Shown here: piece by piece, positions 1 through 8,678 of the stretch
Numbering within the stretch: the stretch's first letter is position 1
How the letters are laid out: each line of letters opens with the position of its first letter
DNA from: Firmicutes bacterium AM31-12AC
Lineage (GTDB): Bacteria > Bacillota > Clostridia > Lachnospirales > Lachnospiraceae
Direction of reading: 5' to 3'
DNA length: 64,000 nucleotides
Assembly (NCBI GenBank): GCA_003480425.1
Contig: QUJA01000002.1
Span: forward strand, 62,001 to 126,000
Notes under the pieces: generated by a model
The model's input: the letters and a program-made list of their open reading frames with translations, nothing else
Databases searched by the model: none
Told to the model about the DNA's origin: nothing
Program-made: the position numbers and the translations under genes

Positions 1-737
1 CTTCGACAGCAGGATTATTATTTACCAAAGATACAATGGGGGATACGGATCTTGCGACCAGTTCATTTGGACAGAGTTTTAATGTTACAATGACGCAGGT
101 GATAACAGCATTCTCATCTCTGGTAAATGGCGGTAATTACTATGAGCCACATATTGTAAAACAAATCCAGGATGAAAATGGAAAAGTTATAGAAACAAAG
201 AATCCGGTTTTGCTTCGAAAAACTATTTCAGAGCAAACGTCAGAACAGGTAAAGACGTATTTGAAAGCTGTTATGGATTATGGTACAGGTAAAACAGCAG
301 CAGTGGAAGGATACAATATTGGCGCAAAGACGGGTACTGCGGAGAAGCTTCCGCGTAATAATGGAAAGTATGTATTATCCTTTATCGGATGTGCCCCACT
401 CGATAATCCGGAAGTAGTAGTGTATGTGGTAATCGATGAGCCAAATACTGCGGCACAGGATGACAGTTCACTTGTGCTTGGGCTGGCAAAAAAAATCATG
501 TCACAAGCATTTCCGTATTTAAACGTTACCACAGTGGAAGGATATGATCCTGCTGCAGTACAGGAAACAGAGGATTCATCGAATACATCAAATAGCAATG
601 AGGAAACATGGGATTATGATTATACAGATTATGATGAATCATATACAGACACCTATAGCAATTGGGATGGGGCATATGTAGATGATACATATACACCGGA
701 TTTCACAGACTGGACTTCGGACTATTATACAGAATAA
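1..737 (+). CDS. Class B penicillin-binding protein, C-terminal part (5' end outside window)
   Basis: This is the tail of a D,D-transpeptidase that cross-links peptidoglycan at the outer face of the membrane. The open frame runs in from the left edge (first full codon at position 3), so the N-terminus, the SxxK and probably the SxN motif are outside the window. The third active-site motif, KTGTAE, is present at about 325-345, followed by the typical SFIGCAP strand. After the transpeptidase fold, the last ~45 residues are extremely rich in Asp, Tyr, Thr and Trp and have no recognisable domain; such a tail may be extracellular. It lies directly before a second class B PBP and the rest of the division cluster, which suggests an FtsI/SpoVD-type role; the exact member cannot be decided from this fragment. 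Confidence 0.9.
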   Translation, partial: STAGLLFTKDTMGDTDLATSSFGQSFNVTMTQVITAFSSLVNGGNYYEPHIVKQIQDENGKVIETKNPVLLRKTISEQTSEQVKTYLKAVMDYGTGKTAAVEGYNIGAKTGTAEKLPRNNGKYVLSFIGCAPLDNPEVVVYVVIDEPNTAAQDDSSLVLGLAKKIMSQAFPYLNVTTVEGYDPAAVQETEDSSNTSNSNEETWDYDYTDYDESYTDTYSNWDGAYVDDTYTPDFTDWTSDYYTE

Positions 738-773
738 AATAGATTCGTTCATGAGATGTGAACGAAGAAGCAT

Positions 774-827
774 AACCTTACAGAAGACATAATATTTTAT
801 ATAAACTGTCTTTTGTAAGGTTTTTTT
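774..827 (+). terminator. Intrinsic terminator abutting the next start codon
   Basis: A 16-bp stem pairs 774-789 with 807-822 with one mismatch and is followed by seven Ts (821-827). The next gene's ATG is the very next base (828). The only Shine-Dalgarno-like bases (TAAGG, 816-820) lie in the 3' arm, so the folded terminator would hide the ribosome site. A separate small hairpin (744-750 with 760-766) lies just upstream. Confidence 0.75.
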
Positions 828-2552
828 ATGAAAAATCGTACTTATAATAAGAAAAAAATAATGATTGTTTTTTTCGCTGCTGTTATTATGATCATAGCAT
901 TGCTTGGACGAATGATTTTTTTGATGATATTTGATGCAGAATATTATCAGAAAAGAGCAAAAGAATTACATGAAAGAGAACGTAAAATCAAAGCGGCCAG
1001 AGGAGAGATTTTAGACCGGAACGGGGTGGTTCTTGCAACAAATAAAACAGTTTGTACAATATCGGTGATACATAATCAGATAAAAAATAAGGAACAGACA
1101 ATACAAATGCTTTCAAAAGAGTTGGGGCTGGAAGAAGCATATGTACGGAAGAGAGTAGAGAAAATTTCTTCTATGGAAAAAATAAAAACAAATGTAGAAA
1201 AAGAGGTTGGAGACAGAATACGAAATCTGGATTTAGACGGAGTGAAAGTGGATGAGGATTTTAAACGTTATTATCCATATGGAGAACTGGCATCGCAAGT
1301 ACTGGGGTTCACAGGTGGTGATAATCAGGGAATTATCGGACTTGAAGTGAAATATGAAGAATATCTAAAAGGAGTTAATGGGACAATTCTTACAATGACA
1401 GATGCAAGGGGAATAGAATTGGAAGGAGTGGCAGAAGACCGTATGGAGCCGAAACCGGGAAATACATTAGAGATTACGATGGATTATAATATACAATCCT
1501 ACTGTGAGCAGGCGGCAAAGAGAGTAATGGAAGAAAAAGAAGCTGATGCGGTGGCAATTATTTTGATGGATCCTCAAAATGGAGAGATTTATGCGATGGC
1601 AAATGTTCCGGAATTTAATTTGAATGACCCGTTCACATTGTCTTCAAAGATTGATACAAGTGAGCTTACAGATGAAAAAAAGCAAGATTTATTAAATCAG
1701 ATGTGGAGAAATCGGTGTATTAATGATACCTATGAGCCTGGCTCAACTTTTAAGGTAATTACTTCAGCAGCATGTCTGGAAGAAGGTGTTGTAACAGTGA
1801 ATGATACCTTTTCGTGTCCGGGGTACAAAATAGTAGAGGATAGAAAAATCAGATGCCACAAAGTGGGAGGACATGGTCAGGAAACATTTACACAAGGAAT
1901 TCAAAATTCATGTAATCCGGTATTTATGGAAATAGGTTTGCGATTAGGTGCTGATAAATTTTATGATTATTTTCAAAAGTTTGGGCTGTTAAAGTTGACA
2001 AATGTAGATTTGCCGGGAGAAGCAGGAACGATCATGCATAAAAAAGAAGATATTGGATTAGTAGAACTGGCGACGATGACATTCGGACAATCATTTCAAA
2101 TCACACCGATACAACTACTTACAACAATAAGTTCAATTATAAATGGTGGAACCCGTATTACGCCTCATTTTGGAAAGAAAGTTTATAATTCAGATGGAAA
2201 GGAAATAAAAACACTGACATATCAAAAGCAAAAGGAAATCGTATCAAAAGAAACTTCAGAAACTATGAAAATGCTGCTGGAAAGTGTTGTTTCAGAGGGG
2301 TCCGGACATAATGCATATTTGGAAGGATATCGCATAGGAGGAAAGACTGCGACTTCACAGACGCTTCCGCGAAGTGCAAATAAATATATCTCTTCATTTG
2401 TCGGATTTGCCCCGGCAAATGATCCGAAAGTGATCGGAATGGTGATCATATATAATCCAAAGGGAATCTATTATGGAGGTACAATTGCAGCTCCGGTACT
2501 AAGAGATATTTATGATAATGTTCTTCCGTATTTGGAAAAACAGGAAAAATAA
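828..2552 (+). CDS. Class B penicillin-binding protein (second of a tandem pair), KTG motif changed to KTA
   Basis: A 574-residue bitopic membrane protein of the FtsI/SpoVD/PBP2 family (peptidoglycan transpeptidase). Residues 12-34 form the membrane anchor. The PBP dimer domain follows, with the family's RGEILDRNG signature at about 58-66. The transpeptidase domain carries S306-T-F-K309 (nucleophile Ser306) and S361-C-N363. The third motif reads K506-T-A508-T instead of KTGT; the bases at 2343-2354 are unambiguous in frame. The upstream paralogue keeps KTGT. The start at 828 is the only ATG before the anchor and its weak ribosome site lies inside a terminator hairpin. It may be a division- or spore-specific transpeptidase. 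An inactive or altered-specificity enzyme is possible because of the KTA motif. Confidence 0.92.
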   Translation: MKNRTYNKKKIMIVFFAAVIMIIALLGRMIFLMIFDAEYYQKRAKELHERERKIKAARGEILDRNGVVLATNKTVCTISVIHNQIKNKEQTIQMLSKELGLEEAYVRKRVEKISSMEKIKTNVEKEVGDRIRNLDLDGVKVDEDFKRYYPYGELASQVLGFTGGDNQGIIGLEVKYEEYLKGVNGTILTMTDARGIELEGVAEDRMEPKPGNTLEITMDYNIQSYCEQAAKRVMEEKEADAVAIILMDPQNGEIYAMANVPEFNLNDPFTLSSKIDTSELTDEKKQDLLNQMWRNRCINDTYEPGSTFKVITSAACLEEGVVTVNDTFSCPGYKIVEDRKIRCHKVGGHGQETFTQGIQNSCNPVFMEIGLRLGADKFYDYFQKFGLLKLTNVDLPGEAGTIMHKKEDIGLVELATMTFGQSFQITPIQLLTTISSIINGGTRITPHFGKKVYNSDGKEIKTLTYQKQKEIVSKETSETMKMLLESVVSEGSGHNAYLEGYRIGGKTATSQTLPRSANKYISSFVGFAPANDPKVIGMVIIYNPKGIYYGGTIAAPVLRDIYDNVLPYLEKQEK

Positions 2553-2616
2553 AATGTCGTCCATATTCTGGTGAGGTTGAAAATCCACAGACTATGAGTT
2601 ATACTGTATAAGATAT

Positions 2617-2647
2617 AGCGAGAGTTACAAAAGAGAAACTTCTCGCT
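2617..2647 (+). other. Bulged hairpin upstream of mraY
   Basis: Bases 2617-2626 pair with 2637-2647 with one bulged base. There is no T-run, so this is not a classical terminator. It lies in the leader just before the mraY ribosome site and could be a processing or regulatory structure. This rests on the sequence alone. Confidence 0.3.
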
Positions 2648-2674
2648 GAACCAAAGAGATGAAGAGGTGTGAGT

Positions 2675-3631
2675 ATGGCAAATCATGTAGTAATTCCAGT
2701 GTTAATATCATTCGCATTAAGTGTGATCATGGGACCATTTGTAATCCCATTTTTGCGAAGATTAAAGATGGGGCAGACAGAACGTGTTGACGGAGTTCAG
2801 TCGCATTTGAAAAAAGCAGGAACGCCGACGATGGGTGGCGTTATGATATTAGGAAGTGTAGTGATCACTTCACTGTTCTATGTAAAAGATTATCCGAAGA
2901 TTATTCCGGTATTGTTTTTGACAGTTGGCTTCGGTCTGATTGGTTTTCTTGATGATTATTTAAAAGTGGTTATGAAACGTTCAGATGGATTATTTCCGAA
3001 GCAGAAGATGGCATTGCAGATTGTAGTGACAGCGATATTTGCTTATTATGTAGTAAAGATTGCGAAGATTCCACTTACAATGCTGATTCCATTTTCAGGT
3101 GGAAAATATCTGGATATTGGATGGCTTGCAGTTCCGCTTTTATTTATTGCGGTAATCGGAACTGTAAACGGAACAAACTTTACAGATGGGCTGGATGGAT
3201 TAGCATCTAGTGTAACTGTATTAGTTGCAACATTTTTTACAGTTGTTGCAGTTGGAACAAAGAGTGGAATTGAACCGATTACTTGTGCGGTAGTAGGTGC
3301 TTTACTTGGATTTTTATTGTTTAACGTATATCCGGCAAGCGTATTTATGGGAGATACAGGTTCGCTTGCATTGGGAGGATTTGTGGCAGGTGCTGCATAT
3401 ATGATGCAGATGCCGCTGTTTATTATTATTGTTGGTTTAATCTATCTGGTGGAAGTGGCTTCTGTCATTATTCAGGTCACATATTTTAAAAAGACAGGTG
3501 GAAAACGAATTTTTAAAATGGCTCCGATACATCATCATTTTGAATTGTGTGGATGGTCAGAGACAAGAGTTGTTGCTGTATTTTCTATTATTACAGCAAT
3601 ATTATGTTTGATTGCACTTATGGGGGTATAA
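2675..3631 (+). CDS. mraY: Phospho-N-acetylmuramoyl-pentapeptide transferase (lipid I synthesis)
   Basis: MraY transfers phospho-MurNAc-pentapeptide from UDP to undecaprenyl phosphate, giving lipid I, the first membrane step of peptidoglycan synthesis. The protein is a ~318-residue polytopic membrane protein with about ten hydrophobic segments. It carries the conserved cytoplasmic signatures: LDDYLK near residue 95, NGTNFTDGLDGLA near 170, FMGDTGSLALGG near 225 and the histidine motif APIHHHFE near 285. A GTG at 2669 is also in frame, but GAAGAGG at 2661-2667 is correctly spaced only from the ATG at 2675. murD follows after 2 nt, so the two are probably co-transcribed and translationally coupled. 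Confidence 0.97.
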   Translation: MANHVVIPVLISFALSVIMGPFVIPFLRRLKMGQTERVDGVQSHLKKAGTPTMGGVMILGSVVITSLFYVKDYPKIIPVLFLTVGFGLIGFLDDYLKVVMKRSDGLFPKQKMALQIVVTAIFAYYVVKIAKIPLTMLIPFSGGKYLDIGWLAVPLLFIAVIGTVNGTNFTDGLDGLASSVTVLVATFFTVVAVGTKSGIEPITCAVVGALLGFLLFNVYPASVFMGDTGSLALGGFVAGAAYMMQMPLFIIIVGLIYLVEVASVIIQVTYFKKTGGKRIFKMAPIHHHFELCGWSETRVVAVFSIITAILCLIALMGV

Positions 3632-3633
3632 AG

Positions 3634-5016
3634 ATGGACATAAGAGATAAAAATGTATTGGTATTTGGTTCTGGAATCAGTGGGATAGCAGCAAGTCGTC
3701 TGCTTTTGAGAGAAGGAGCTGATGTAATTTTATATGATGGAAATGAGAAGCTTGATGCAGAAACAATCAAAGAAAATATTTTACATGATGAAGAGCACGG
3801 AGTAACTTTGTCCGGCGATGTAAAGGTTATATTAGGGGAACTCTCCAAAGAGGTGATGGAAAGTCTTGTACTTACTGTGATGAGTCCGGGAGTGCCGACA
3901 GATCTTGAAGTTGTGAACCAGATGAGAGAAATGGGTATTCCAATATGGGGCGAGATTGAACTTGCTTACGTATATGGAAAAGGTGAGGTTCTTGCAATCA
4001 CAGGAACAAATGGAAAGACAACTACAACTACATTACTTGGGGAGATTATGAAGAAATATCAGGAACATGTATATGTAGTAGGAAATATTGGAAATCCATA
4101 TACAGAAGTAGCGCTGGATATGACAGAGGATTCTGTGGCAGTAGCAGAGATGAGTAGTTTTCAGCTGGAAACAATACATACATTTCGTCCGAAGGTCAGC
4201 GCAATATTGAATATTACTCCGGATCATTTAAATCGTCATCATACAATGGAAGCTTATATTGAAGCAAAGAAGAACATTTGCAGAAACCAGACAGCAGATG
4301 ATGTGTGTGTATTGAATTATGAGGATGAAGTGACAAGAAAATTCGGGGAAGAGATTAAAGCGAAGGTTCTATATTTCAGTAGTCAGCGTATATTAGATAG
4401 AGGTATTTATCTTGATGAGGGTGATATTGTATATAGTTATGATACAGATGTTGCAGTAACAATCTGTAATGTGAAGGAACTTCAGCTTCTGGGAACACAT
4501 AATTATGAAAATATTATGGCAGCAGCTGCGATGGCAATCGCATATGGTGTGCCTGTGGACCTGGTTCGAGAGGTGATTAAGTCTTTCAAAGGCGTAGCTC
4601 ATCGAATTGAGTTTGTAGCAGAGAAAAATGGTGTAGCTTATTATAATGATTCCAAAGGAACAAACCCGGATGCAGCAATCAAAGGAATTCAGGCAATGAA
4701 TCGTCCAACGCTTCTGATCGGGGGCGGATATGACAAAGACTCGTCGTACGATGAGTGGATCAATGCTTTTGACGGAAAAGTGAAAAAGCTTGTATTACTT
4801 GGTGCAACAAGAGAAAAGATTGATGCAACAGCAAAGAAATTAGGCTTTACAGATACAATTCTTGTAGATACATTTGAAGAAGCGGTGGCAACATGCGTGA
4901 AATATGCAGAGCCGGGAGATGCGGTTCTCTTATCACCGGCATGTGCAAGCTGGGGAATGTTTAAATGTTATGAAGAACGAGGCGATAAATTCAAAGAGCT
5001 GGTAAATGAATTATAA
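3634..5016 (+). CDS. murD: UDP-N-acetylmuramoyl-L-alanine:D-glutamate ligase
   Basis: MurD is the cytoplasmic ATP-dependent ligase that adds D-glutamate to UDP-MurNAc-L-Ala. The ~460-residue product shows the N-terminal UDP-binding Rossmann motif VFGSGISGIAA (residues ~9-19), the Mur-ligase ATP loop GTNGKTTTT at about 125-133, the HLNRHHTMEAY region, the ADP-binding NDSKGTNPDAA segment and the C-terminal SPACASWGMF motif typical of MurD. The frame is open further upstream into mraY, but the ATG at 3634, two bases after the mraY stop, gives the proper N-terminus MDIRDKNVLVFG. It sits in the usual place between mraY and ftsW. Confidence 0.97.
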   Translation: MDIRDKNVLVFGSGISGIAASRLLLREGADVILYDGNEKLDAETIKENILHDEEHGVTLSGDVKVILGELSKEVMESLVLTVMSPGVPTDLEVVNQMREMGIPIWGEIELAYVYGKGEVLAITGTNGKTTTTTLLGEIMKKYQEHVYVVGNIGNPYTEVALDMTEDSVAVAEMSSFQLETIHTFRPKVSAILNITPDHLNRHHTMEAYIEAKKNICRNQTADDVCVLNYEDEVTRKFGEEIKAKVLYFSSQRILDRGIYLDEGDIVYSYDTDVAVTICNVKELQLLGTHNYENIMAAAAMAIAYGVPVDLVREVIKSFKGVAHRIEFVAEKNGVAYYNDSKGTNPDAAIKGIQAMNRPTLLIGGGYDKDSSYDEWINAFDGKVKKLVLLGATREKIDATAKKLGFTDTILVDTFEEAVATCVKYAEPGDAVLLSPACASWGMFKCYEERGDKFKELVNEL

Positions 5017-5029
5017 GGAGTGAAGTTCC

Positions 5030-6115
5030 TTGAAACGCCCGGAGAAGAGAGCGAATCTAGATTATGTGCTGTTGATCGTTTTGGTCATGTTGATTGGAGC
5101 AGGGCTTGTATTGTTATACAGTACGAGTGCTTATAACGGACAGAATAAATTTCAAGATGCATATTATTATGTGAAAAAACAAGGTGCTGCTACAGTCTTA
5201 GGTGTGATTGGAATGTTAATTGTAGCAAAGATTGATTATCATAAGTGGATTCCATTTGCAAATCTGGGATATCTGGTATCAATTATATTGTCAGTATTAG
5301 TGATGCTTGTGGGAGAAGAATATAACGGGTCCAAAAGATGGCTTTCTTTGGGCCCGCTTTCTTTTCAACCATCGGAATTTTCAAAAGTAGCGATTATTTT
5401 GTTTCTGGCATGTCTGATATCAGGACAAAAGAAGTGTGTAGATAATTGGCATTCAATGCTGCGTCTGATGCTTCCGGTGCTTCCGGTTACAGCATTGGTA
5501 GGAGCAAGTAATTTAAGTACAGCGATTATTATATTAGGTATTGCCGTGGTACTTATTTTTGTTGCAAGTCCAAAGTATATACAGTTTATTTGGATGGGGA
5601 TTCTTGGAATCGGATTTATGGCAATATTTCTGGCATTGGAAAGTTATCGTCTGGAAAGGCTGGCAATATGGAGAAATCCGGAGCAATACGAAAAAGGATA
5701 TCAGACATTACAGGGACTTTATGCGATTGGTTCAGGCGGGTTGTTTGGAAGAGGAATTGGTCAAAGCGTTCAAAAGCTTGGATTCTTGCCGGAAGCGCAA
5801 AATGACATGATATTTTCGATTATATGTGAAGAGCTGGGGTTATTTGGCGCTGGCATGATTATTATTTTATTTCTCATTTTAATCTGGCGCTTTTTTATTA
5901 TTGCGATAAATGCAAAAGATTTGCTTGGAGCATTAATCGTTACCGGAGCGATGGCACATATGATGATACAGGTAATCTTAAATATTGCGGTTGTGACCAA
6001 CAGTATTCCAAATACGGGAATCACGCTTCCCTTTATCAGTTATGGAGGTACATCAGTTTTATTTCTATTACTGGAAATGGGTCTTGTGTTGAGTGTATCA
6101 AATCTGGTAAGATAG
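5030..6115 (+). CDS. ftsW: FtsW/RodA/SpoVE-family lipid II polymerase
   Basis: A SEDS-family glycosyltransferase, about 361 residues, that polymerises lipid II with a partner class B PBP; two such PBPs are encoded just upstream. About ten membrane segments are visible. Family signatures include GSKRWLSLGPLSFQPSEFSK near residues 100-120, the QNDMIFSIICEELG segment near 258 and PFISYGGTS near 337. The start is TTG at 5030, preceded at a normal distance by AAGGAG (5015-5020). In this cluster position the gene could be ftsW or the sporulation paralogue spoVE; sequence alone does not separate them. No murG follows, unlike many Firmicute clusters. Confidence 0.93.
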   Translation: MKRPEKRANLDYVLLIVLVMLIGAGLVLLYSTSAYNGQNKFQDAYYYVKKQGAATVLGVIGMLIVAKIDYHKWIPFANLGYLVSIILSVLVMLVGEEYNGSKRWLSLGPLSFQPSEFSKVAIILFLACLISGQKKCVDNWHSMLRLMLPVLPVTALVGASNLSTAIIILGIAVVLIFVASPKYIQFIWMGILGIGFMAIFLALESYRLERLAIWRNPEQYEKGYQTLQGLYAIGSGGLFGRGIGQSVQKLGFLPEAQNDMIFSIICEELGLFGAGMIIILFLILIWRFFIIAINAKDLLGALIVTGAMAHMMIQVILNIAVVTNSIPNTGITLPFISYGGTSVLFLLLEMGLVLSVSNLVR

Positions 6116-6174
6116 CAATAGACATGATTACTGTGACTGGCAGTATCAAATGAAAACGAAGGAGGCGGCTGTCG

Positions 6175-7086
6175 ATGACACAGCAGCGAAACAGAAAGAC
6201 AGACAGAGGAAGAAGCCGGACTACAGCGAAGCATTATTCGCGTGACGATATTATATACCTTGCTGGTTCTGAGGATCTGCATGATCGTGAGATACGTTCA
6301 CAAAATAATAAAAACAATAAAAAACAATCAAAGAAGCATAAAAAGAACAGAAGAAATGTAAGTGGAAAAGTATTTTTGTATTTATTTATAATTATCATTA
6401 TTTGTGCAGGTCTTGTTTATCTGGAGACCTTGATCTTCCAATTAAAGCAGATCCGGGTGACGGGAAATGTTTACACAACCCAGCAGGAAGTAGAAGAGTG
6501 GGTAAAGCAAAATCCGTATTCAGGAAATACATTGTATGATTTGTGGTATTTTAACAGGGAAAACTGCACACAATTACCATCTGTTGAGAAGGTAAAAGTA
6601 AGCCTTATTTCACCGAGGAAGATTAATGTGTCGGTGACAGAAAAGACGATGACAGGAAGGATTAATCTTGGAAGTGGTTATCTGTATTTTGATAAGGATG
6701 GAATCGCTTCATTAAAAAGCGAGGAACTGATCGAAGGAACTGCAATGATCGAGGGAATACAGATTGAAGAAAGCAAGGTGAAACTTGGAAAGAAAATACC
6801 GGTGGATGATAAAGATGTGTTTAAGCAACTTTCAGAACTTATAGCACTGTTACAAGAGAATGAACTGACAGCAGATAAAATCATATGTTCAGGAAGTGAA
6901 CTCACAGTTGTTTTTGGCAACGTAAGAGTTTCTCTGGGAAGTGCTTCCTATGAGGATAAGATTCCACAGATTTCGCCGATATTGCAAAAATTGTCTGAGC
7001 AGTATGAAAATCAGTCGGGAGAATTGCATTTGGAGAGTTATCAGACATCAGATACATCAATCCGGTTTGTGCCGGACACACAATAA
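6175..7086 (+). CDS. ftsQ: Cell division protein DivIB/FtsQ
   Basis: A bitopic divisome protein of about 303 residues that links the septal synthase to the FtsL/DivIC pair. It has a long basic cytoplasmic tail (residues 1-62, rich in Arg, Lys and Asn), one membrane segment (about 64-82) and an extracellular POTRA domain beginning IFQLKQIRVTGNVYTTQQEVEEW, followed by the beta domain. The ATG at 6175 is preceded by AAGGAGG. Its place between ftsW and ftsZ agrees with the assignment. The C-terminal part is poorly conserved in the family, so the call rests mainly on topology, the POTRA signature and context. Confidence 0.9.
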   Translation: MTQQRNRKTDRGRSRTTAKHYSRDDIIYLAGSEDLHDREIRSQNNKNNKKQSKKHKKNRRNVSGKVFLYLFIIIIICAGLVYLETLIFQLKQIRVTGNVYTTQQEVEEWVKQNPYSGNTLYDLWYFNRENCTQLPSVEKVKVSLISPRKINVSVTEKTMTGRINLGSGYLYFDKDGIASLKSEELIEGTAMIEGIQIEESKVKLGKKIPVDDKDVFKQLSELIALLQENELTADKIICSGSELTVVFGNVRVSLGSASYEDKIPQISPILQKLSEQYENQSGELHLESYQTSDTSIRFVPDTQ

Positions 7087-7139
7087 AAAATGAAATTTGC
7101 GATGTTGAGCAAAAAAAACATAAAATACAAAAAAATCTA

Positions 7140-7168
7140 TTGATTATTTACTGAAAAAAATATATTAT
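7140..7168 (+). promoter_or_regulatory. Possible ftsZ promoter
   Basis: TTGATT at 7140-7145 and TATTAT at 7163-7168 are separated by 17 bases in a very AT-rich gap; an overlapping TATAAT at 7168-7173 is an alternative -10. Placement about 80 bases before ftsZ fits a dedicated promoter, but AT-rich DNA gives many chance matches. Confidence 0.4.
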
Positions 7169-7250
7169 ATAATTATTGGATTATAGCGTTCAATTTCAAA
7201 TGGGATGTATAATAATAAAGATTAATAAGACGACAAAGGAGGAACTACTC

Positions 7251-8423
7251 TTGTTAGAAATTAAAACTAATGAATCAGAGGCAGCTGCAAAGATAATTGT
7301 TATTGGCGTTGGTGGAGGCGGTAACAATGCCGTTAACCGAATGATCGATGAACAGATCGCAGGTGTAGAATTTATTGCAATTAATACAGATAAACAGGCA
7401 CTTCAGTTATGTAAAGCACCAACATTGATGCAGATTGGTGAGAAACTGACAAAAGGTCTTGGAGCAGGAGCTCAGCCGGAAGTTGGAGAGAAAGCAGCAG
7501 AAGAAAGTGCAGAAGAGATTTCAGCAGCATTGAAAGGTGCTGACATGGTATTCGTTACTTGTGGAATGGGTGGCGGTACCGGAACAGGAGCAACACCTGT
7601 AGTTGCACGTATTGCAAAAGAACAGGGTGCATTGACAGTTGGTGTTGTTACAAAGCCTTTCCGTTTCGAGTCAAGAACACGTATGCAGAATGCATTGGCA
7701 GGAATTGACAAATTAAAAGAGAATGTTGACACATTGATCGTAATTCCAAATGATAAACTGTTGGAAGTAGTAGATAGAAGAACTACAATGCCGGAAGCAC
7801 TGAAGAAGGCAGATGAAGTATTACAGCAGGGTATTCAGGGAATCACAGATTTGATCAACGTACCATCACTTATCAACCTTGACTTTGCCGATGTACAGAC
7901 AGTTATGAAAGACAAAGGTATTGCTCACATCGGTATCGGTGAGGGACGTGGAGATGACAAGGCTCTTGAGGCAGTAAAACAGGCTGTTGCAAGTCCATTG
8001 CTTGAAACAACAATTCAGGGTGCATCTCACGTTATTATCAATGTATCTGGTGATATTACACTTATGGATGCATCTGATGCAGCAGAGTATGTTCAGGAGC
8101 TTGCCGGAGAGAATGCAAACATTATCTTTGGTGCTACTTATGATGATTCAAGATCTGATGAAGCTACAATCACAGTTATTGCAACTGGTTTACATAATGT
8201 AGGTGGAAGCTCATCAAAATTGAAAGCAAGATTAGAAGGACAGCAGAAAGTAGGATCTATCCTTCCTTCAGGAGATGGGGCAAACAGAACAGTGCCTTCA
8301 TATGATGGAAGAACAACAGCAAGACCAATGGGTGGTACAGCACCATCTATGCAGCAGTCAAGACCTGTTACAAGCGGGGTAAAAGAGCAGTCTATTAAGA
8401 TTCCGGATTTCTTTAAGAAATAA
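7251..8423 (+). CDS. ftsZ: Cell division GTPase FtsZ
   Basis: FtsZ is the tubulin-like GTPase that forms the cytokinetic Z ring. The 390-residue product has the N-terminal nucleotide-binding [13 protein letters not shown] motif (~18-30), the tubulin signature [11 protein letters not shown] at about residue 107, the T7 synergy loop [11 protein letters not shown] near 207 and the short C-terminal peptide [10 protein letters not shown] that recruits membrane tethers. The linker before this tail is short. The frame is open from 7176, but the N-terminus typical of FtsZ starts at the TTG at 7251, preceded by AAAGGAGG at 7236-7243, so a TTG start is chosen. A terminator follows, so ftsZ ends the cluster. 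Confidence 0.97.
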   Translation: MLEIKTNESEAAAKIIVIGVGGGGNNAVNRMIDEQIAGVEFIAINTDKQALQLCKAPTLMQIGEKLTKGLGAGAQPEVGEKAAEESAEEISAALKGADMVFVTCGMGGGTGTGATPVVARIAKEQGALTVGVVTKPFRFESRTRMQNALAGIDKLKENVDTLIVIPNDKLLEVVDRRTTMPEALKKADEVLQQGIQGITDLINVPSLINLDFADVQTVMKDKGIAHIGIGEGRGDDKALEAVKQAVASPLLETTIQGASHVIINVSGDITLMDASDAAEYVQELAGENANIIFGATYDDSRSDEATITVIATGLHNVGGSSSKLKARLEGQQKVGSILPSGDGANRTVPSYDGRTTARPMGGTAPSMQQSRPVTSGVKEQSIKIPDFFKK

Positions 8424-8446
8424 ATAGATAGAGAATAAGTAATACG

Positions 8447-8482
8447 AAAGAAGAGTATCGAATATAGGTGCTCTTCTTTTTT
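8447..8482 (+). terminator. Intrinsic terminator after ftsZ
   Basis: AAAGAAGAG (8447-8455) pairs with CTCTTCTTT (8471-8479), followed by a T-run. It closes the division cluster. Confidence 0.8.
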
Positions 8483-8483
8483 A

Positions 8484-8620
8484 GTTGCCATGCATAAAAG
8501 AATGTGCTTTGCACATTCTTGTGCCTGCGGCGGTCGCTTGTGACACCTACATTGTACGCCGCAGTGCGCATCCTTAGCGGAGCGATTTTTATATATTAGG
8601 AAAGCACTTTCCTAATATAT
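8484..8620. repeat. Hairpin-rich intergenic element
   Basis: Between the two terminators of the convergent genes ftsZ and pckA lies a dense run of inverted repeats: 8499-8508 pairs with 8512-8521; a GC-rich pair (CTGCGGCG ... CGCCGCAG) lies within about 8525-8566; and a perfect 14-bp palindrome pairs 8591-8604 with 8607-8620. Its first 13 bases (GTTGCCATGCATA, 8484-8496) recur at 53884-53896, in both cases directly after a terminator T-run. It looks like a degenerate copy of a small dispersed repeat. No coding frame in it looks real. Confidence 0.5.
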
Positions 8621-8621
8621 A

Positions 8622-8660
8622 AAAAGAGTGTGTGAAAAACTGGTTTTCACACACTCTTTT
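8622..8660 (-). terminator. Terminator of pckA
   Basis: A perfect 17-bp stem pairs 8622-8638 with 8644-8660; on the minus strand it is followed by further A/T-rich sequence. It lies 19 bases beyond the pckA stop codon. Confidence 0.75.
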
Positions 8661-8678
8661 AAATTATCAACTAAAATC

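Noticed and set aside
6116..6174. Missing murG as a deletion scar between ftsW and divIB
   Set aside because: The 59-base gap has a normal divIB ribosome site and no remnant coding sequence; murG is probably just elsewhere.
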